Source of the DNA: Calonectria ilicicola
Taxonomy: Eukaryota > Ascomycota > Sordariomycetes > Hypocreales > Nectriaceae
Assembly: GCA_020809705.1 (NCBI GenBank)
Contig: CP085825.1
Location: 7,812,001 to 7,876,000 of the forward strand
Reading direction: 5' to 3'
DNA length: 64,000 bases
The first letter of the stretch is position 1; each line of letters begins with the position of its first letter. Made by a program: the position numbers and the translations under genes. The notes under the pieces were generated by a model. The model was not told where the DNA came from. It made no database searches and was given only the letters and a program-made list of their open reading frames with translations. This document shows, piece by piece, positions 48,313 to 60,721 of this stretch.

Positions 48313-50043
48313 TTACACTGCCTCAAACGGGGTTGACTCCTTGTCAGTGGCGCGGCTTTGTTGTTGTACGAGCTCAATATCCGAGAGTTCGACCTCGTTC
48401 ACGTCTTCTTCTTGTTTCGGTTGGACCGACTCAACTTGGACATCGGGACTGGGTTGCGACGCTCGTTTCCTGGAGCTTACTGCTGTCCTCTTCGACTGCT
48501 GAGAGATATTGGCGTAGCTTGACTTGCTCTTTTGCGTATTGCCGAAGGCTTTGGGGAATATCTTGACCAATAGAGATCGAATCGCGGGCATGCATGCGCA
48601 AATAATTCCAACGGGCACTTCGACGTCGCTCCAATAACCAACTGCAAGGTAGTCCTCTGATGTAATGTTAGAATGGGAAATGCCATGTACAGGTTGTAAT
48701 GCGAATACTTACGGGTGACATTCTTTGTTGTGGCATACGAAGCCAATGATTGCAATCGCACAATGCTCACAATGGTGACACTTTGGAAATGGTTAGCAGA
48801 AGCAGTGGCAGCATGGAGGCAGATTAAGAACACATACAAAATACCAACGCTGAACATCATCATAGCCTGAAATTTCTTGGCGAAAGATAAGTTGAGCTTG
48901 TACAGCTCTGGAATCGGTATCGCAAGGGCGGCCAAGTCGAGGAAGATGGTCACAGCGGCTGCCACCCAACCTTGGACGTTGATATTATTGCATTTGGTCT
49001 GGAACTCGCCATCCCAGCCTCTCCAAGCACCCTCGATGGGATAGCATTGGAAAATTGAGATGAGTTCCCAGACGATCAAAAACGCAATGTTGAACCAGAT
49101 GAAGAACCAGCACAGGGCCCGAGTCCGTTGATTGGGGAATACTCTTAGATAAAAGAGCAAAATCGAGATTTTTGTGAGTGGGAGAGCGGCCAGATAAATG
49201 AGTTCATCCCAGAAAAAGTACTGTAATTTGATCGGTTAGATTTCTGACGCCGATATCCCCAGGCTGCAAGGGAACCCACGTAAAGGAACAAGGTGATGTT
49301 GTCCGGATCGACTTCCCAAATATCTTGACCTAGTGCGACGTTGCCAACTGCCAGGAATTAATTAACAATACTCTATTTGCGGAGATGGAAGCTGCTTACT
49401 TGGTATGGCCATTCCATTCATGATGACCATTAGGATCTGTGTCTGTGTGAGCGAGGAATAAAAAGCCATCTACTAAACTGCTGGCTTACCACTGCGATAA
49501 GCAAGACCCAATCATCAGCGCCCCAGGTTTGAGAGCTTAGCGTGAGTCGAGCTATCACCCTGAGGATGAAGAAAAAGAGTCCAAGCACAAGGAAGACGGT
49601 GCCAACGGCCCAGATTACAGTTCGTCGGTCTGTTGGTTTTACGCCACATGTGTGCTTGGAATATCGCTCAACCACTTTAGGTAGTAAGGCATGTTAGCGA
49701 TGATATGTGCGGGATAAAAGAAGACACCGGTGGGTGCATAATTGGCAGAAGAACATACGTAGCGACTCCCTTATTGTGCAGTTGGCTTGCACGCATTCGG
49801 AAATGATCTCATTCAGTTTGACATCCTCGCAGATGCATGTTGTATTGGTGAGTAGACAATCCGAACTCAGAACATTTGTCGTAATGCATTGGAGCTGGAT
49901 GTTGTCAGTTAGAAAACACGCGACAGAGACAAGAGAGTACTCACACCACACGAGGGAACATTGCTCGTGTCCGGGCTGTCAGCGGCCGCAATGCCGATCT
50001 GAAACGCGGCTAGAATTAACGTAGCAAATGTAAGGAGCCGCAT
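48313..50043 (-). CDS. CFEM-domain Pth11-type G-protein-coupled receptor
   Basis: 439 residues from eight exons (complement): 49945..50043, 49759..49894, 49490..49674, 49400..49436, 49280..49347, 48838..49220, 48713..48780, 48313..48656, all in frame. Signal peptide to about residue 20. The extracellular CFEM domain has all eight cysteines (32, 36, 46, 53, 55, 67, 72, 88). Seven membrane segments follow with family hallmarks: WGADDWVLL, LGQDIWEVDPDNIT, ALPLTKISILLFYLRVFP, SVGIFVTIVSIVRL and the last-exon DYLAVGYWSDVEVPVGIICA. The cytosolic tail is acidic and Ser-rich. Pth11 of Magnaporthe senses surface cues; other members are mostly uncharacterised. Plasma membrane. The intron density is high but typical for this family. 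Confidence 0.92.
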
Positions 50044-51511
50044 CTTTTTCGGATTTTACTAAAAGGACGACACGACGAGACAGACGGGAACGTGAAGGAA
50101 ACGAGGCCAGAGAGTGATGGCTTAATATCAATGAGGTGCAGTGTTAGCCCCTTGTGGATGATGTGCCTATTTTGCCCAAGCTCCACTCGACCAACGTTTC
50201 GTTTCGTTTCATAGCCAATCGCGCGCCCTAGGGCCCTCTGCTCCGGGGAAGCCTGCCATAGGAGAAAGGGAGGGTGGCTGGCTAGTCGCGGAGCACCACG
50301 TTGGTGGCTCCTCAGCCCAAGACCGACCCATTTGACTTGGCCCACCAACATGCAACGCCACAAGCGAGAGTCAAGTCATGAGCAGCAAGGAGCACTAATG
50401 CAAAGCGAAGTGGGATAATTTGGTGTTGCTCGGATGCTGTCGTCGTGTACATGATTTTAGCGGAAGTGGATAAACACGGCACGCGGTCGACAAAGCAATT
50501 CTGTCGATCTCCCGAACCTTGATCGATTTATTTTCCGCCATCCTGGCACACGTCTCTGTGCAAAAAAGGTCCTTGCTCGCGGGCAGCTCGGATACCAGAT
50601 CTTCATAATCTCCTAACCCGCGGCCGATTTCTTATTCGCATTACCATTTCATCAAGAAGTGGCTCGTGTCATTGTCCGGGGATCTGGACCGCGACAGGAG
50701 AGACCGTCGCCTTGAATCCGTGTCTCGATTCCCGTCTCCCTTTAGCCGACGCCACAGAGGGTGATCAGACCGTCTCAACTCAAGCTGTGTCAAGAGCACG
50801 TTGCGAGCTCGATCGGCCACCTCTCTAAACCACCGATCTAGAAGCTCGGTGTCATCCGAGGTCTGGGCTCGATGGCGGCTAATTTTCAGAATTAAAAAGT
50901 GGATGAACCGCTCCATTTCAGGAAACATACGGAGTACCGTTGGGTGGTTCCTGGATTTTCCCCATTTCTTCAGGAGACGCAAAGTGGGCGTAACCTTGTT
51001 AGTCTTAGCCCCCCAAACCGGGCTTCCAAAGTGTAGGCCATGTCCCATCCCAGCTAGCTCAGTGGTGGCTTTCGTTCCTTTTCGAGAAAAGCGTCCTCTT
51101 TGGGAGAGCCGATTTTCCGCTTCCGCTTTGACCAACGAGGCTGGCCCATGCTAAGAACGCCTTGAAACACGATAGTCACAAGTGCTGAACCGCTAATAGT
51201 GAAGACGTCGCCACTCGTATGACTAGACTGTCATTTGAGTTGACTACTGTTGCCGAGACCACATTCCGTCGACGCCTCACCTTGCACCAAGGGGTTTGGT
51301 TCTATTGTCATGAATCAGTTGGTCTTAGCAATGACAGGGGAGCTTCAGCCTGCAGACGGCTAATTAATATACCAGTTGCCAAGAGCTCCCATTGTTTGAC
51401 ATAATGGTAGCTAATAGCTAGGGGTCTCATTATCATTTCCAATCCTTTATCCCCCAATACCCACGCATCTAGTTCTGATCTACTCTGTACTATCATCAAC
51501 TTGCGACAACC
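50044..51511. other. Intergenic, no gene supported
   Basis: About 1.5 kb. The Arg-rich frame at 50641-51135 (minus) is open without introns but overlaps an open antisense frame at 50801-51154, and no family is recognised. It forms the shared upstream region of the receptor (-) and the peroxidase (+). Confidence 0.45.
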
Positions 51512-52919
51512 ATGAAGTATCAGACTCTTCTATCCGTCTTGCCATACCTGGGCAGTCAGGTCTACGGCTTCCCAACTAACAAAGATGACATGCCCAACCC
51601 AGGGCCCGTGTCCCAAGAATACGGGTCGCATGAAAAAAGGCTGTTTTTTGACCCAATGACAACCCCGATCGATACTACCAGCAGCGCCCACAAGTTCATC
51701 CCGCCCAACTTTGCGAACGGGGACCAACGCGGCCCATGCCCTGCTCTGAATGCTCTCGCAAACCATGGCTACATCAACCGAAATGGCGTCGACAGCTTGG
51801 TCAACATCGTGGCCGGTATCAATACCGTATTTGGAATGGGTCCATTTCTTGGAGGTGTTCTGGCCACCATGGGAACTGTCTTTGCAGGGAATCCCCTTTC
51901 TCTCAATCCCGGCTTCTCGATAGGAAATAGCCCCACTGGTGGGCAAAACCTGCTTGGAAACGTTCTTGGGCTACTGGGAACACCTCGTGGCCTCAATGGA
52001 TCGCATAACTTGATCGAAGGCGACTCCTCAAACACACGTGGTGACCTCTACGTGACAGGAGATGCATCCACAATGGTCATGTCGCAGTTCTTGGAGTTTT
52101 ATAACTCTTCTCCCGGACAGGGCTCCTTTACATTTGACTTCTTTGTGGATCGAGCCGCGACCCGTTTTAACCAGTCCATTGCAACTGATCCCAACTTTTA
52201 TTATGGACCATACAGTGGCATGGTGGCTAGGAACGCTGGTTATCTATTTGCGTCTCGTCTCTTTGCCAACTACTCTAGCACCAACCTCCAAGGAGTCTTC
52301 AGTAAGCAGTCGCCATGGAGGATTTCACCCCTTTGCATTACGTTAACAATTTATAGATAAGCAAATGTTGAAGACATTTTATGGTGTTACGGGAGCCGAG
52401 GGCAGCTTTGTATACAACGTCGGCTGCGAGAGAATCCCAGATAACTGGTTCCGCATTCCAATTGACTATGACTCGCCCTCGTTCGAGCTGGACCTAGTCT
52501 ATTTATATACCAAGTACCCCCAACTTGCAAGGTATGTCCACCAATAGTGTTTTATTAATTTTATTGGGGTGCTAACACGAAACTTCAGCATTGGTGGCAA
52601 TATGGGAGCAGTTAATACCTATGCGGGTGTTGACATGATGAGCCTGACGAATGGCTTATTCAACATGCAGGGCATGCTCGGCAATAACAACTTGTTGTGC
52701 TTCTCATTTCAGGCGATAAAGACTCTTGCACCCAATGCGCTGGCAAGCATCTTTACAATTCTCAATACGCCGCTCACCGTTCTTACGAACTCCCTCAATA
52801 CGGCTATGTTGAGCCTCAATTGCCCTGCCTACCAGGATATGATGATCGGAGGCAAGCCGTTTGATCAAGTGATCAAGCAGCTGTATCCTGGTGCGAAGAA
52901 ATCTGGTTATTGTCTCTAG
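51512..52919 (+). CDS. Heme-thiolate peroxidase/peroxygenase (chloroperoxidase family)
   Basis: 431 residues from exons 51512..52301, 52357..52531 and 52589..52919. Signal peptide about residues 1-19, so secreted. Family hallmarks seen: PCP motif GPCPALNALANHGYINRNG with proximal Cys76 as heme ligand, and the EGD motif (LIEGDSSNTR) with Glu169 of the metal-binding/EGDxS element. The length and C-terminal part match the long unspecific peroxygenase type rather than the short chloroperoxidase. Such enzymes use hydrogen peroxide to hydroxylate or halogenate diverse organic compounds. The joins restore QGVFNKQMLK and LASIGGNM. Cys pairs near the C-terminus (LNCPAYQ, SGYCL) could form a disulfide. 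The dehydrogenase and monooxygenase genes that follow hint at aromatic chemistry, which is inference. Confidence 0.9.
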
Positions 52920-53515
52920 ATTGGTTTCTTCTTTGTATTCATGATATTAGCTGTTCCTTTTTTTTTTTTTTCAGCGGGTGGATCACCCGCCATTAGCGAG
53001 TCACGATACTTGAGTTGGATCTGGCAAGGGATATTGAAAGCACCCTCTGCCTTGTATTTTTGTTTCATTGCACATATATTCTTAATAATTAATGTAAATA
53101 TATAATTTTATTACTAGTAACTATTCCATTGTTGTCATGGCGTTCTAGTGTGGGCCATGCGTTCTGTAAGCTTTTGATGATCTTGAGTGCGACACTGAGG
53201 GTACTGAATAGGACACTGCACATTGCTCAAGTGCGCATTCGGCTTTTCCATGACGGATGATGAGATGGACTCGGTTCGGCTCGATTTGGTCCGAGAAGAA
53301 CGTGTTATCGTGACCGAGGGAAAAAATGGACCTTGACCAGGCACAGTGGGACGTTATTGGTGCGTGGCGTCTCACGACAAGAAGCCTCTATTTTGGAGGG
53401 TCCAATCACAAAGCCCTCTATACGTCCCCTCCTTGCATTTCCCCTCTTCAAAACCCACCCGCGGAGCAAGTTTCAACTCAACATCAACCGCAACTGTTGC
53501 AACATCACAATCATT
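52920..53515. other. Intergenic, no gene seen
   Basis: About 0.6 kb, AT-rich at 53050-53115. Presumed 3' end of the peroxidase transcript and promoter of the following gene. Confidence 0.4.
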
Positions 53516-54820
53516 ATGGCGTCTGTATACACTCTGAAATGGGGGATCTTGGCGACTGGGGGGATCGCACAGAGTATGTAATCCTACTGTTATTTTAATA
53601 TGACTCAACTCAACACAGCTTTAGCCTTCACAAAGGACATGCTCACGAACCCAAAGTCACGTGGTGTACATGACATCTCTCACGAACTCGTCGCCGTCGC
53701 TTCATCCAGCTCAAAGCAACGTGCCGAGGAATTCATCGCCAAAGTCAAAGCGCCAGGCAATCCAGCTGCTTATGGCTCCTATGCAGACCTTGTCGCCGAC
53801 CCGTCCGTTCAAATTGTCTATGTGGCGACCCCTCACAGCCACCATTTCCAGAATGCCATGCTCGCTTTGGAGGCGGGGAAGCATGTTCTCTGCGAAAAGG
53901 CCCTTACTGTGACTGCCTCTCAAGCTAGGAAGCTGGTAGATACCGCCAAGGGTAAGGGTGTATTTTTCATGGAGGCGGTATGGACACGCTTCTTCCCCTC
54001 CAGCATCGAGATCCGAAATCTATGCACAAGCGGTGCCATCGGAGACATATATCGTGTCATTGGTAAGCCATCAGTATTTCAATCACTTCTCATTTATTGA
54101 TGCATAGTCATCTTTTGTATTCTGACATTCTTCTCTTAAGCGGACATTTCTTTTGAAAGTGGTAAAAATGACGGCAGCGGTCAGCTCGCCTTCCCTGAGA
54201 CCAACCGAATGATCAACTTGGACCTTGCTGGGGGTGCCCTGTTAGATTTAGGAGTCTACTCCCTTACCTGGATCTACCAAATCCTCTACCATCTGCAACC
54301 GCAGGTTGAAAAAGAACGACCAATCGTGACATCCGCACTTAACAAATACAGCACAGGAGCAGACGATAATACGTCCATCCTTATGCACTTCCCAAAAAGT
54401 CGAACTACTGGCGTAGCCATGACGGGTCTCTGGACGCTAACTGGAGCCAACGATAAGAACGAAGGCATGCCTTCAGTTGTCATCCAGGGTTCAAAGGGTG
54501 AAATCCATACCATTGGCCCCTGCTTCAAGCCAGGATCATACAGGGTGGTTACCAAGGATGGAACAAAGGTTGTCAATTGTGAATATCCTACGGATCCTGA
54601 CCGTGAAGGCTGGGGTCATGGTATGTATTGGGAAGCAGACGAGTGCGCCAGATGCGTGCGTGATGGAAAGTCGGAGAGCTCGACCTTGCCATGGGACGAG
54701 AGCGTGGCCATCATGGAAACAATCGACAAGGTCCTAAAAGATGGAGATGTGGAATACCCGGAAATCATCACTTCAGATGTTTTTGATCCCAAGGGAGCCT
54801 TGAATACTGGCAGTAAGTAA
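53516..54820 (+). CDS. Gfo/Idh/MocA oxidoreductase, dihydrodiol/xylose dehydrogenase-like
   Basis: 393 residues from exons 53516..53573, 53619..54062 and 54141..54820. NADP-dependent oxidoreductase closest by motif to dimeric dihydrodiol dehydrogenase / D-xylose 1-dehydrogenase. Seen: Rossmann motif WGILATGGIAQT at residues 9-20, ATPHSHHFQNAMLALEAGKH, the catalytic-lysine motif as CEKALTV with Lys113 (EKP in most relatives), MEAVWTRFFP, and AGGALLDLGVYSLTW. Joins restore GIAQTLAF and VIADISFES. Cytosolic. It is tail to tail with the FAD monooxygenase gene (about 740 bp between stops). The pairing suggests oxidation of aromatic or sugar substrates, but which is open. Confidence 0.9.
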
Positions 54821-55561
54821 CCAAAGAACGAAGTTGGGATAGCCATGAAAAGTCGCATGAATGAGTAAGTATCAAGCTTGATGCATCTTTGGGACGAAAA
54901 TGACCATAAATTACTAGCTTAAAATAATACATTGTTTTAGGCAGTAATCGGCTCAATTATGATCCCCACACCCATGGATAGCACCATTAATGTCTTCAAG
55001 TCCGGGCCTACTCATGCTCTGCATGCAAATAGATAGCTGCCGTAGGTTAGAATCCATGAGCTTCCACCACAGAATCCAAGTTGCCAACCACAAACTATTG
55101 TTTGATCGTTCTAAGCACAGTACCCGGACTTTCTTAGTTCCGGGTTTTGATAAGAATAATTCGGCGATGTTAGTATTTGATCAAGATCATTTTGCTTACA
55201 TATCTGTAAGAGGGATGTGGCCTGGCCTAACCTCAGATATTGCGCCACACACACATTTGAACCAATACCACAGATCCACAAGTCCAACTCGGATCATCGG
55301 CATGAAAGGTCTCCCCATCATTGGGTAAATCATTTCCGCATTTCCGAACTAAGCAAGTCTACAAATCAGCGTACGATCGGCAAATGATCCGAACCTGAGA
55401 GTTATTAGAAAGAATAAAAGTTTTTGATTTATTCAGTTACGTGTCCGTCCATTAACTAAACATGAGTGAGTGTGGCTGCTAGATATTCCCATAATCGCAC
55501 AGAAGCGAGTGTGGTAGTATTTATAATAAACCAGTAGCTTGTAGATTGAAAGTCAGTTGGC
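54821..55561. other. Intergenic between convergent genes, no gene seen
   Basis: About 0.74 kb, AT-rich, without a supportable frame. The plus frame at 54990-55328 has no motif. Confidence 0.4.
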
Positions 55562-56982
55562 CTACTGACCAGCCAACCGTTTGTGGAGATCATCCTTGGC
55601 CTCGCGACAAATGTCCTCAACATTGACATTCGAGACGATGCCTACCCGGTGGTTGATCTCCTCCTCCATCTTCTTGAAATCCTTGCCAACTCCTTCGGCG
55701 CGCCACTCATAGCAGTCTCCAATTCTTCGGCTGCTCTGGACCAACCACTGGCATCGCTCTCGGCGAATGCTATCATAGACGGCAAACGCGGCTTCGAGGT
55801 TCTTTGGAGTCTGTACGGCCTCGTCGTCAATCAATTCAGCAAGGACGGCGCTATCCTCGATGCAGAAGCCTGCTCCAGAGCCGTGGTGCGGAGATGTGGC
55901 ATGCGCAGCGTCACCAGCGATGCAAATGCGGCCCTTTGAAAAAGTTGGCATCGGGTGGTCACCTGTATCGAAAATCGCCCACTGTAGTGGTGGTCAGACA
56001 AGGTTGCATTGGTCCTGATACTGGTGGGATGTGGAGGACTTACGACAAGGAGTTCTTTCTGGGTGAGCTTAAGAAGCTCAGTAACCTTTGGCCCAAATTC
56101 TGCGAAATCTCGTAGAGCATCTTCTTGGGTCCCCATCTTTGTCATTCTTGGAGCGACCCAATCCTCAGACGTTGTTTTGAACGCCACAATGTTGAGCTTT
56201 TCGCCCTGGTCCACGGGGAACGTCAAAACATGAGCGTCTGGGCCCATCTGAAAACATTATTAGCGTATTTGTAAGGGTGCGATTATGGAGTGTGAAAATT
56301 TACTCACATACATAACGGCATTCTTTGCACGTTCTTCGCCCACGGTTTCAATAGCCTTGTACATAGGCACCATGCCGCGATAAGCGTACTTGTGGGAGTA
56401 GCTGGGGTGTACCGAGGGGTGTGATTCGCCAACAACAAATTTTCGGACCTGAGATCTGATTCCATCGCAGCCAATGATAGCCGTGGCCGATGCCGAAGTG
56501 CCGTCCGCAAACGTCATGAGCAGCCTGCCGTCGCTGTCTTCGGCGACGCTGTCGAAATGCTTTCCGAAATGAGCTCTTTCCTGGGGGAAATGTTGAGCAA
56601 GCTGATCGAGGAAGTGAGCTCTGTGAACGCCGTTCTGTCCAAGACTGGTGCAGATGGAAAAGGCCACCTCAGGTTCGCCCTTGGCGGTGCCATCTACATA
56701 GTCGAACCAAACCTTCTGCTTGCTAGGCCATCCGTTTCTGGTGCAGACCTTCTCAAAGGCTTCATACACGCCTGCGTGGCAGCATTTCATAGCCTGGATT
56801 GCATTAGGCGCGAAGGAGACACCAGCTCCAATTTCTTCAAATCGAGCCGCTCTCTCATAAAGCTGAACGGGGATGTCGCGCTGGTGCAATGCCATGGCCA
56901 GAGTAAGACCGGCAATACCACCGCCAATGATGGCAATGTCAAAGGGCTTCGCGGCTTGGCCGTTTGAGGTTTTGGCAATCAT
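55562..56982 (-). CDS. FAD-dependent monooxygenase, salicylate-hydroxylase-like
   Basis: 432 residues from exons (complement) 56308..56982, 56044..56247 and 55562..55981, all phase 0. Class A flavoprotein monooxygenase. Seen: GxGxxG dinucleotide motif IIGGGIAGLTLAM at residues 18-30, GAGVSFAPNAIQAMK, the DG motif IGCDGIRSQVR, and the GD motif IAGDAAHATSPHHGSGAG around residue 317, which binds the FAD ribityl chain. The family hydroxylates aromatic rings such as salicylate, 3-hydroxybenzoate or polyketide intermediates using NAD(P)H and oxygen. The joins restore VMYMGPDAH and LLVWAIFDTG. Cytosolic. Convergent with the dihydrodiol-dehydrogenase-like gene. The precise substrate is not decided. 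Confidence 0.92.
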
Positions 56983-58407
56983 TGTTGAGTATTGTTGTGG
57001 GAGAGGAGTTAAGGTTTTAGAAGGGTAGGATGATAAATCGAGTGATGAGCGAATTTTGTCTTGAAGGGCTTGATTGAATGAGTATTGTTAGTGAACTACA
57101 AGATAGAGATATCGAGGCTTCTTATACAAGGCCATCTTACAGGGTTCATGTTTTTGCGGTACTGGCTACCAGCCGTCCTGCATCAGTCCCTGAAGAGATG
57201 GCTGTTATTCCCCTCTGGTACGGAGGTAGTGCAAATGCCACCCCACAAATTTCTTCTGGAAACTGCACCCGCATACAAGCCACAGCTCCTCGGAGGGTAA
57301 GCTGTTATGCACAGAAACAGGTATTAGCTTGAAAACGATACCGTGGGCTTTGCAATGTTTCTACGAAGCATATTCTAGCTAGTACTTGGATGAAATAGGT
57401 TCAAGGGGGATGATATTGCTCGGCACGGGTCCCTAGCTTCCATTTCAGTTTCATGTTACTGACACCTGTCCCCTTGGGCACTTCACAGGAATAATCGCAT
57501 TTAGATGCCCATTACCTGCAAAGTATGAACCAACAACTTCACTGAGGGGACTGTTCTTGATGGGCCAACCGGAGGTCATGGGCAAGTGTGGAAATGTGAC
57601 ATTAGGGTGCAAGGATGGGTAAAGGCTTTGGGGAATAATTGTGGAGTCAAGCCCCAATGACACGATGCGTCTAAATCGGGGAGCTCGTTTGCCGATCTCT
57701 TAGCGATGTTGGAACAATCCTACCCTCGAAGCCAAAGTGGCATCCAGGATTATTTGAGCGAATGAGATCGATATTCTTGATCTGTGAAGGACAAACTTGT
57801 AAGTCTTCGTTTCATCAATGCAATAAAAGCCCATATGTGAATCCGATTGAACCGGGTTATCTACATTCAAACATATATTCATTATAATATTTTCAGTGGG
57901 CATAATCGTTAGGGCATTTAAAATATATGGGCAATACCTTGTCGTGAGATACACCTATCTACCCCACCACATCGACTACCCTTTTTGGACTTCAGACTTG
58001 CGATCTTGAAGGATGTTCCGACTGGAGTCTCGCACGAATTCTCTCTAAATTACTTTGCAAGCTCTTTTTACCGACAGTTTGCTTCTTTTCCAGCAAATGG
58101 TCAATGCGGTAGATCCTCCACTAACTAGATCAAGCCCGGTAGACCCGATTGGTGACATTCTTATTTTAGTATTCATCTGGCTGAATTCCCACGGCTATTG
58201 CAATTTTTACATCTACCGGCGGGAATCTCGTCCATTTTTTTCATCAAAAACTCAAAGGATTGTTGGTAATTCAACTTTCTGAGAAAACTGAATTTTCACA
58301 TGCGGAATGCAGAATATGAGTCTTTTATCAGCGGGAACCTTTCATTTTATGGGTTAGTTGTAAAATGCTGGCTTTCAAAACTAACCCTACAACCCAAGCC
58401 TCCCAGA
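56983..58407. other. Intergenic, no gene seen
   Basis: About 1.4 kb without supportable frames. It ends where the first copy of the direct repeat begins. Confidence 0.45.
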
Positions 58408-59795
58408 GAAGATGTCCTTTCCACCAATTACTAGTCAATGATGTAGATCTACCCGGCTAGCCAAATGCTCAGACCAGTTGTAAAAGTATTGAATTGAGTG
58501 GCAGAAACGTTTCTGTAGGTGTATGGAGTGAAAGAATTGCTAAGAATTGTGATGGGAGATCGAGAATTGACCTGCCCTTTTACACCTGTGTTTCTTAGAT
58601 TATATAAGCATCATTGATTCGCCTAGCCGTGAAGATCCTGTGTCCACATGAGAGACGGGCTCCCTCTCGCTGGGATTGGCTGACAAAGTACGAACGTATG
58701 CTGTAGTCTGGGTTGCAACCTTGGGAACCAGTAATCACGGGATATCTAAGACACGGTACAACTGAGGCCTACCACATATGAGACCCCCTGCTTACCTGAG
58801 GCTCACCGCATATTTATCAAAGACACAATTCAATCAATTGGTCCTCTATTCTTTGCTAACCATCCAAGCGCAAAATTATCTTGAGTCTATTTTCCACCGC
58901 TTGCAGCGTCTAGTAGATATAATCCAGTGCTTTACATTTCAACTGTGTCGCTTGTGAAGTTGGCTGTATTTTGGTCGGGCGAATCATAGCCAAAATCAGT
59001 TGTATCTACCACCCATGTGGCTTTGGAGCTGCTTCTTGGTAGAGCCCACGATTTATCAAAGTGTGTCGCTAGTTCAAGCTAGAGCATTGCTGTAAACTCT
59101 GTTAGTGTAAGGATTTAGCCAACCTACATATTATCTTGATAAATTAATCCGCTCATGGGTGGTAAAGGCGGTGTAATCGTAAAAAAAGTTTAGTTTGGGG
59201 TCTTAACAAAAGGACGACATTTGCAATTGAAGTTTATAAGCACTGCTCGAGTGAAATGTCCATAAAGGTCATTGAAAGCCTTCACATCAAGGTTCTATCT
59301 GTCATAGTATCGTACGGCGCAAAGGGTACAGGCTGCCGAACTGCCATTTTGGCTCTAATCAGAGTGCTCCTTGGGCAACCAAGTCTGAGCTACCTCTCAA
59401 AGGAGGGGACAGTCACCTATATACACTGCTCGAGTGTTTCCACATGTTCAGCCTAAGTTCAATAGGGCTATTGCGTCAGTTTGGAATTGATGCAAGCAGC
59501 TATATAGTAACATTTGCTGTGCGAGCCTCATACGACTAGAACCGTATGATTGCTCAATCGGAACGGATACAATTTCATTTCAATATTGTAGACAGATGAG
59601 TCAGCTCTATTTCGGCCTTCTAAGAACAACTAGGGTCAACATTTTAGTTCCTCAACCCACTTCCACTAGCCACTATCAGTACATATTCCGTTTCTATACT
59701 GTTAAATGTTTCAAGACTAATGCTTTTTCACAGGCAGGCTTTCGAAAAGCGTCACCGACTCTGAGGGCGAATCTACTGCTCCCTCTCGCAGTTAC
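58408..59795. repeat. Direct repeat, copy A of a diverged segment
   Basis: Matches copy B at 60253-61705 in the same orientation, with gaps. Landmarks shared: CTAGTCAATGATGTAGATCT (58428) against CTAGTTAATGCTGTAGACCT (60279); GATATCTAAGACACGGTAC against GATATCCGAGACACGGCAC; AATTGATGCAAGCAGCTA against AATTGATGCAAACAGCTA; CCCACTTCCACTAGCC in both. Many differences are C to T or G to A in copy A, as expected from repeat-induced point mutation. Copy A lacks the 66-residue gene found in copy B. Boundaries are approximate. Confidence 0.7.
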
Positions 59796-59935
59796 GGCCT
59801 AATCCACCGTATCTGACTCTGACGAACTCATCACTCGTACAGAGGCTCTTAAGCACTGCTACGTGCTACAGTAATTGCCTCAATAGCGATTGTTGACTTA
59901 TCTTTTGCCCGTTGGTATAACGGTCCTAGCCACAA
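59796..59935. repeat. Short direct repeat C, first copy
   Basis: Matches 60097-60235: CCTAATCCACCGTATCTGAC against CCTGATCCACCGTATCCGGC, CAGAGGCTCTTA in both, and TTGGTATAACGGTC against ATGGTACAGCGGTC near the end. The last element fits a pol III A-box (TGGTATAACGG), but no B-box follows at tRNA distance. Confidence 0.65.
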
Positions 59936-60096
59936 ATTTGTGGGTCATTTTAAGTGTAAGATGGCCACAAGGAAATAATCGCAGGCTAAATCTAGCAGAT
60001 TAATCTTATTTTATTGTCAGAAATCTTTCAATCGTTAAATGGCTATGAAGTGTTGACTGTCAAGATATCCTCCGTATATCTAAATTCCCCAGAGGC

Positions 60097-60235
60097 TGTT
60101 ACGACCTGATCCACCGTATCCGGCTCTGTCCAAGCTGATCACTTGGTACAGAGGCTCTTAGACGCTGTTACGTGCTGCAATAAATGTCGCAATAGCAGTT
60201 ATTGACCAATATTTTGCCCCCATGGTACAGCGGTC
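60097..60235. repeat. Short direct repeat C, second copy
   Basis: Second copy of the element at 59796-59935, separated by about 160 bp of unrelated AT-rich DNA. Differences are mainly transitions. It directly precedes copy B of the larger repeat. Confidence 0.65.
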
Positions 60236-60398
60236 AACAGCACAGCCGTTACAGAAGCAATATCGCCCCAGCTAATTGCTAGTTAATGCTGTAGACCTCC
60301 CTGGTTAGCCAAGTGCTCGAACCAGCAAGGGTGTCTTGGGTTGACGCCGAGAATGAAATGCAAAAAATGTCCAGCTCTCTGATTTAACCAAACAGGTT

Positions 60399-60653
60399 TT
60401 ATTGGGCTCCGGCCTGGGTTTTAGCAGCGGCAAGGGCCCTGCGAGCCGCCTCTAGTTGTGGGTACTAAATGAATATTAGCTATGACCATCGTCGGCGTGA
60501 TTGGGGAGGAGCTTATACATTGTAAACGGCCCAGACATCAAAGTTCAGGCCAGGAAAGAGGTCCTCGACTCGTCCCCAGACCTCCTGCGCTTCCGCTTTG
60601 ACAGTATCATAGTTCTTCTGAGCCTGCTTGAGTAGTTCGTGCGCGGTTGCCAT
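60399..60653 (-). CDS. Small 66-residue protein inside repeat copy B
   Basis: Exons (complement) 60519..60653 and 60399..60464, phase 0 intron with gtataa donor and catttag acceptor, plus a gctaat branch-like site; 66 residues. The protein is predicted helical, amphipathic and rich in Ala, Lys, Glu and Gln: it starts MATAHELLKQAQKNYDTVKA, has a central hydrophobic FPGLNFDVWAVYN and ends in an Ala-rich helix. No signal peptide or membrane segment. A TATA box lies 70 bp upstream. The clean intron and TATA support a real gene. I do not recognise the family. The duplicated surroundings hint at a young or mobile gene, which is inference. Confidence 0.6.
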
Positions 60654-60721
60654 TTTTTCTGTCTGTGTGGAATAATTTGCGAGTAATTTGTTAAACACAA
60701 AAGGACTTGATCTGTCATCTC

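Noticed and set aside
50641..51135. Arg-rich 164-residue minus-strand frame
   Set aside because: No motif, no intron, and an equally open antisense frame overlaps it; composition suggests chance in GC-richer DNA.
59909..59985. tRNA-like A-box and a 14-bp palindrome CCACAAATTTGTGG
   Set aside because: No B-box or acceptor stem pairing at the right distance, so not a tRNA gene; kept only as part of a repeat.
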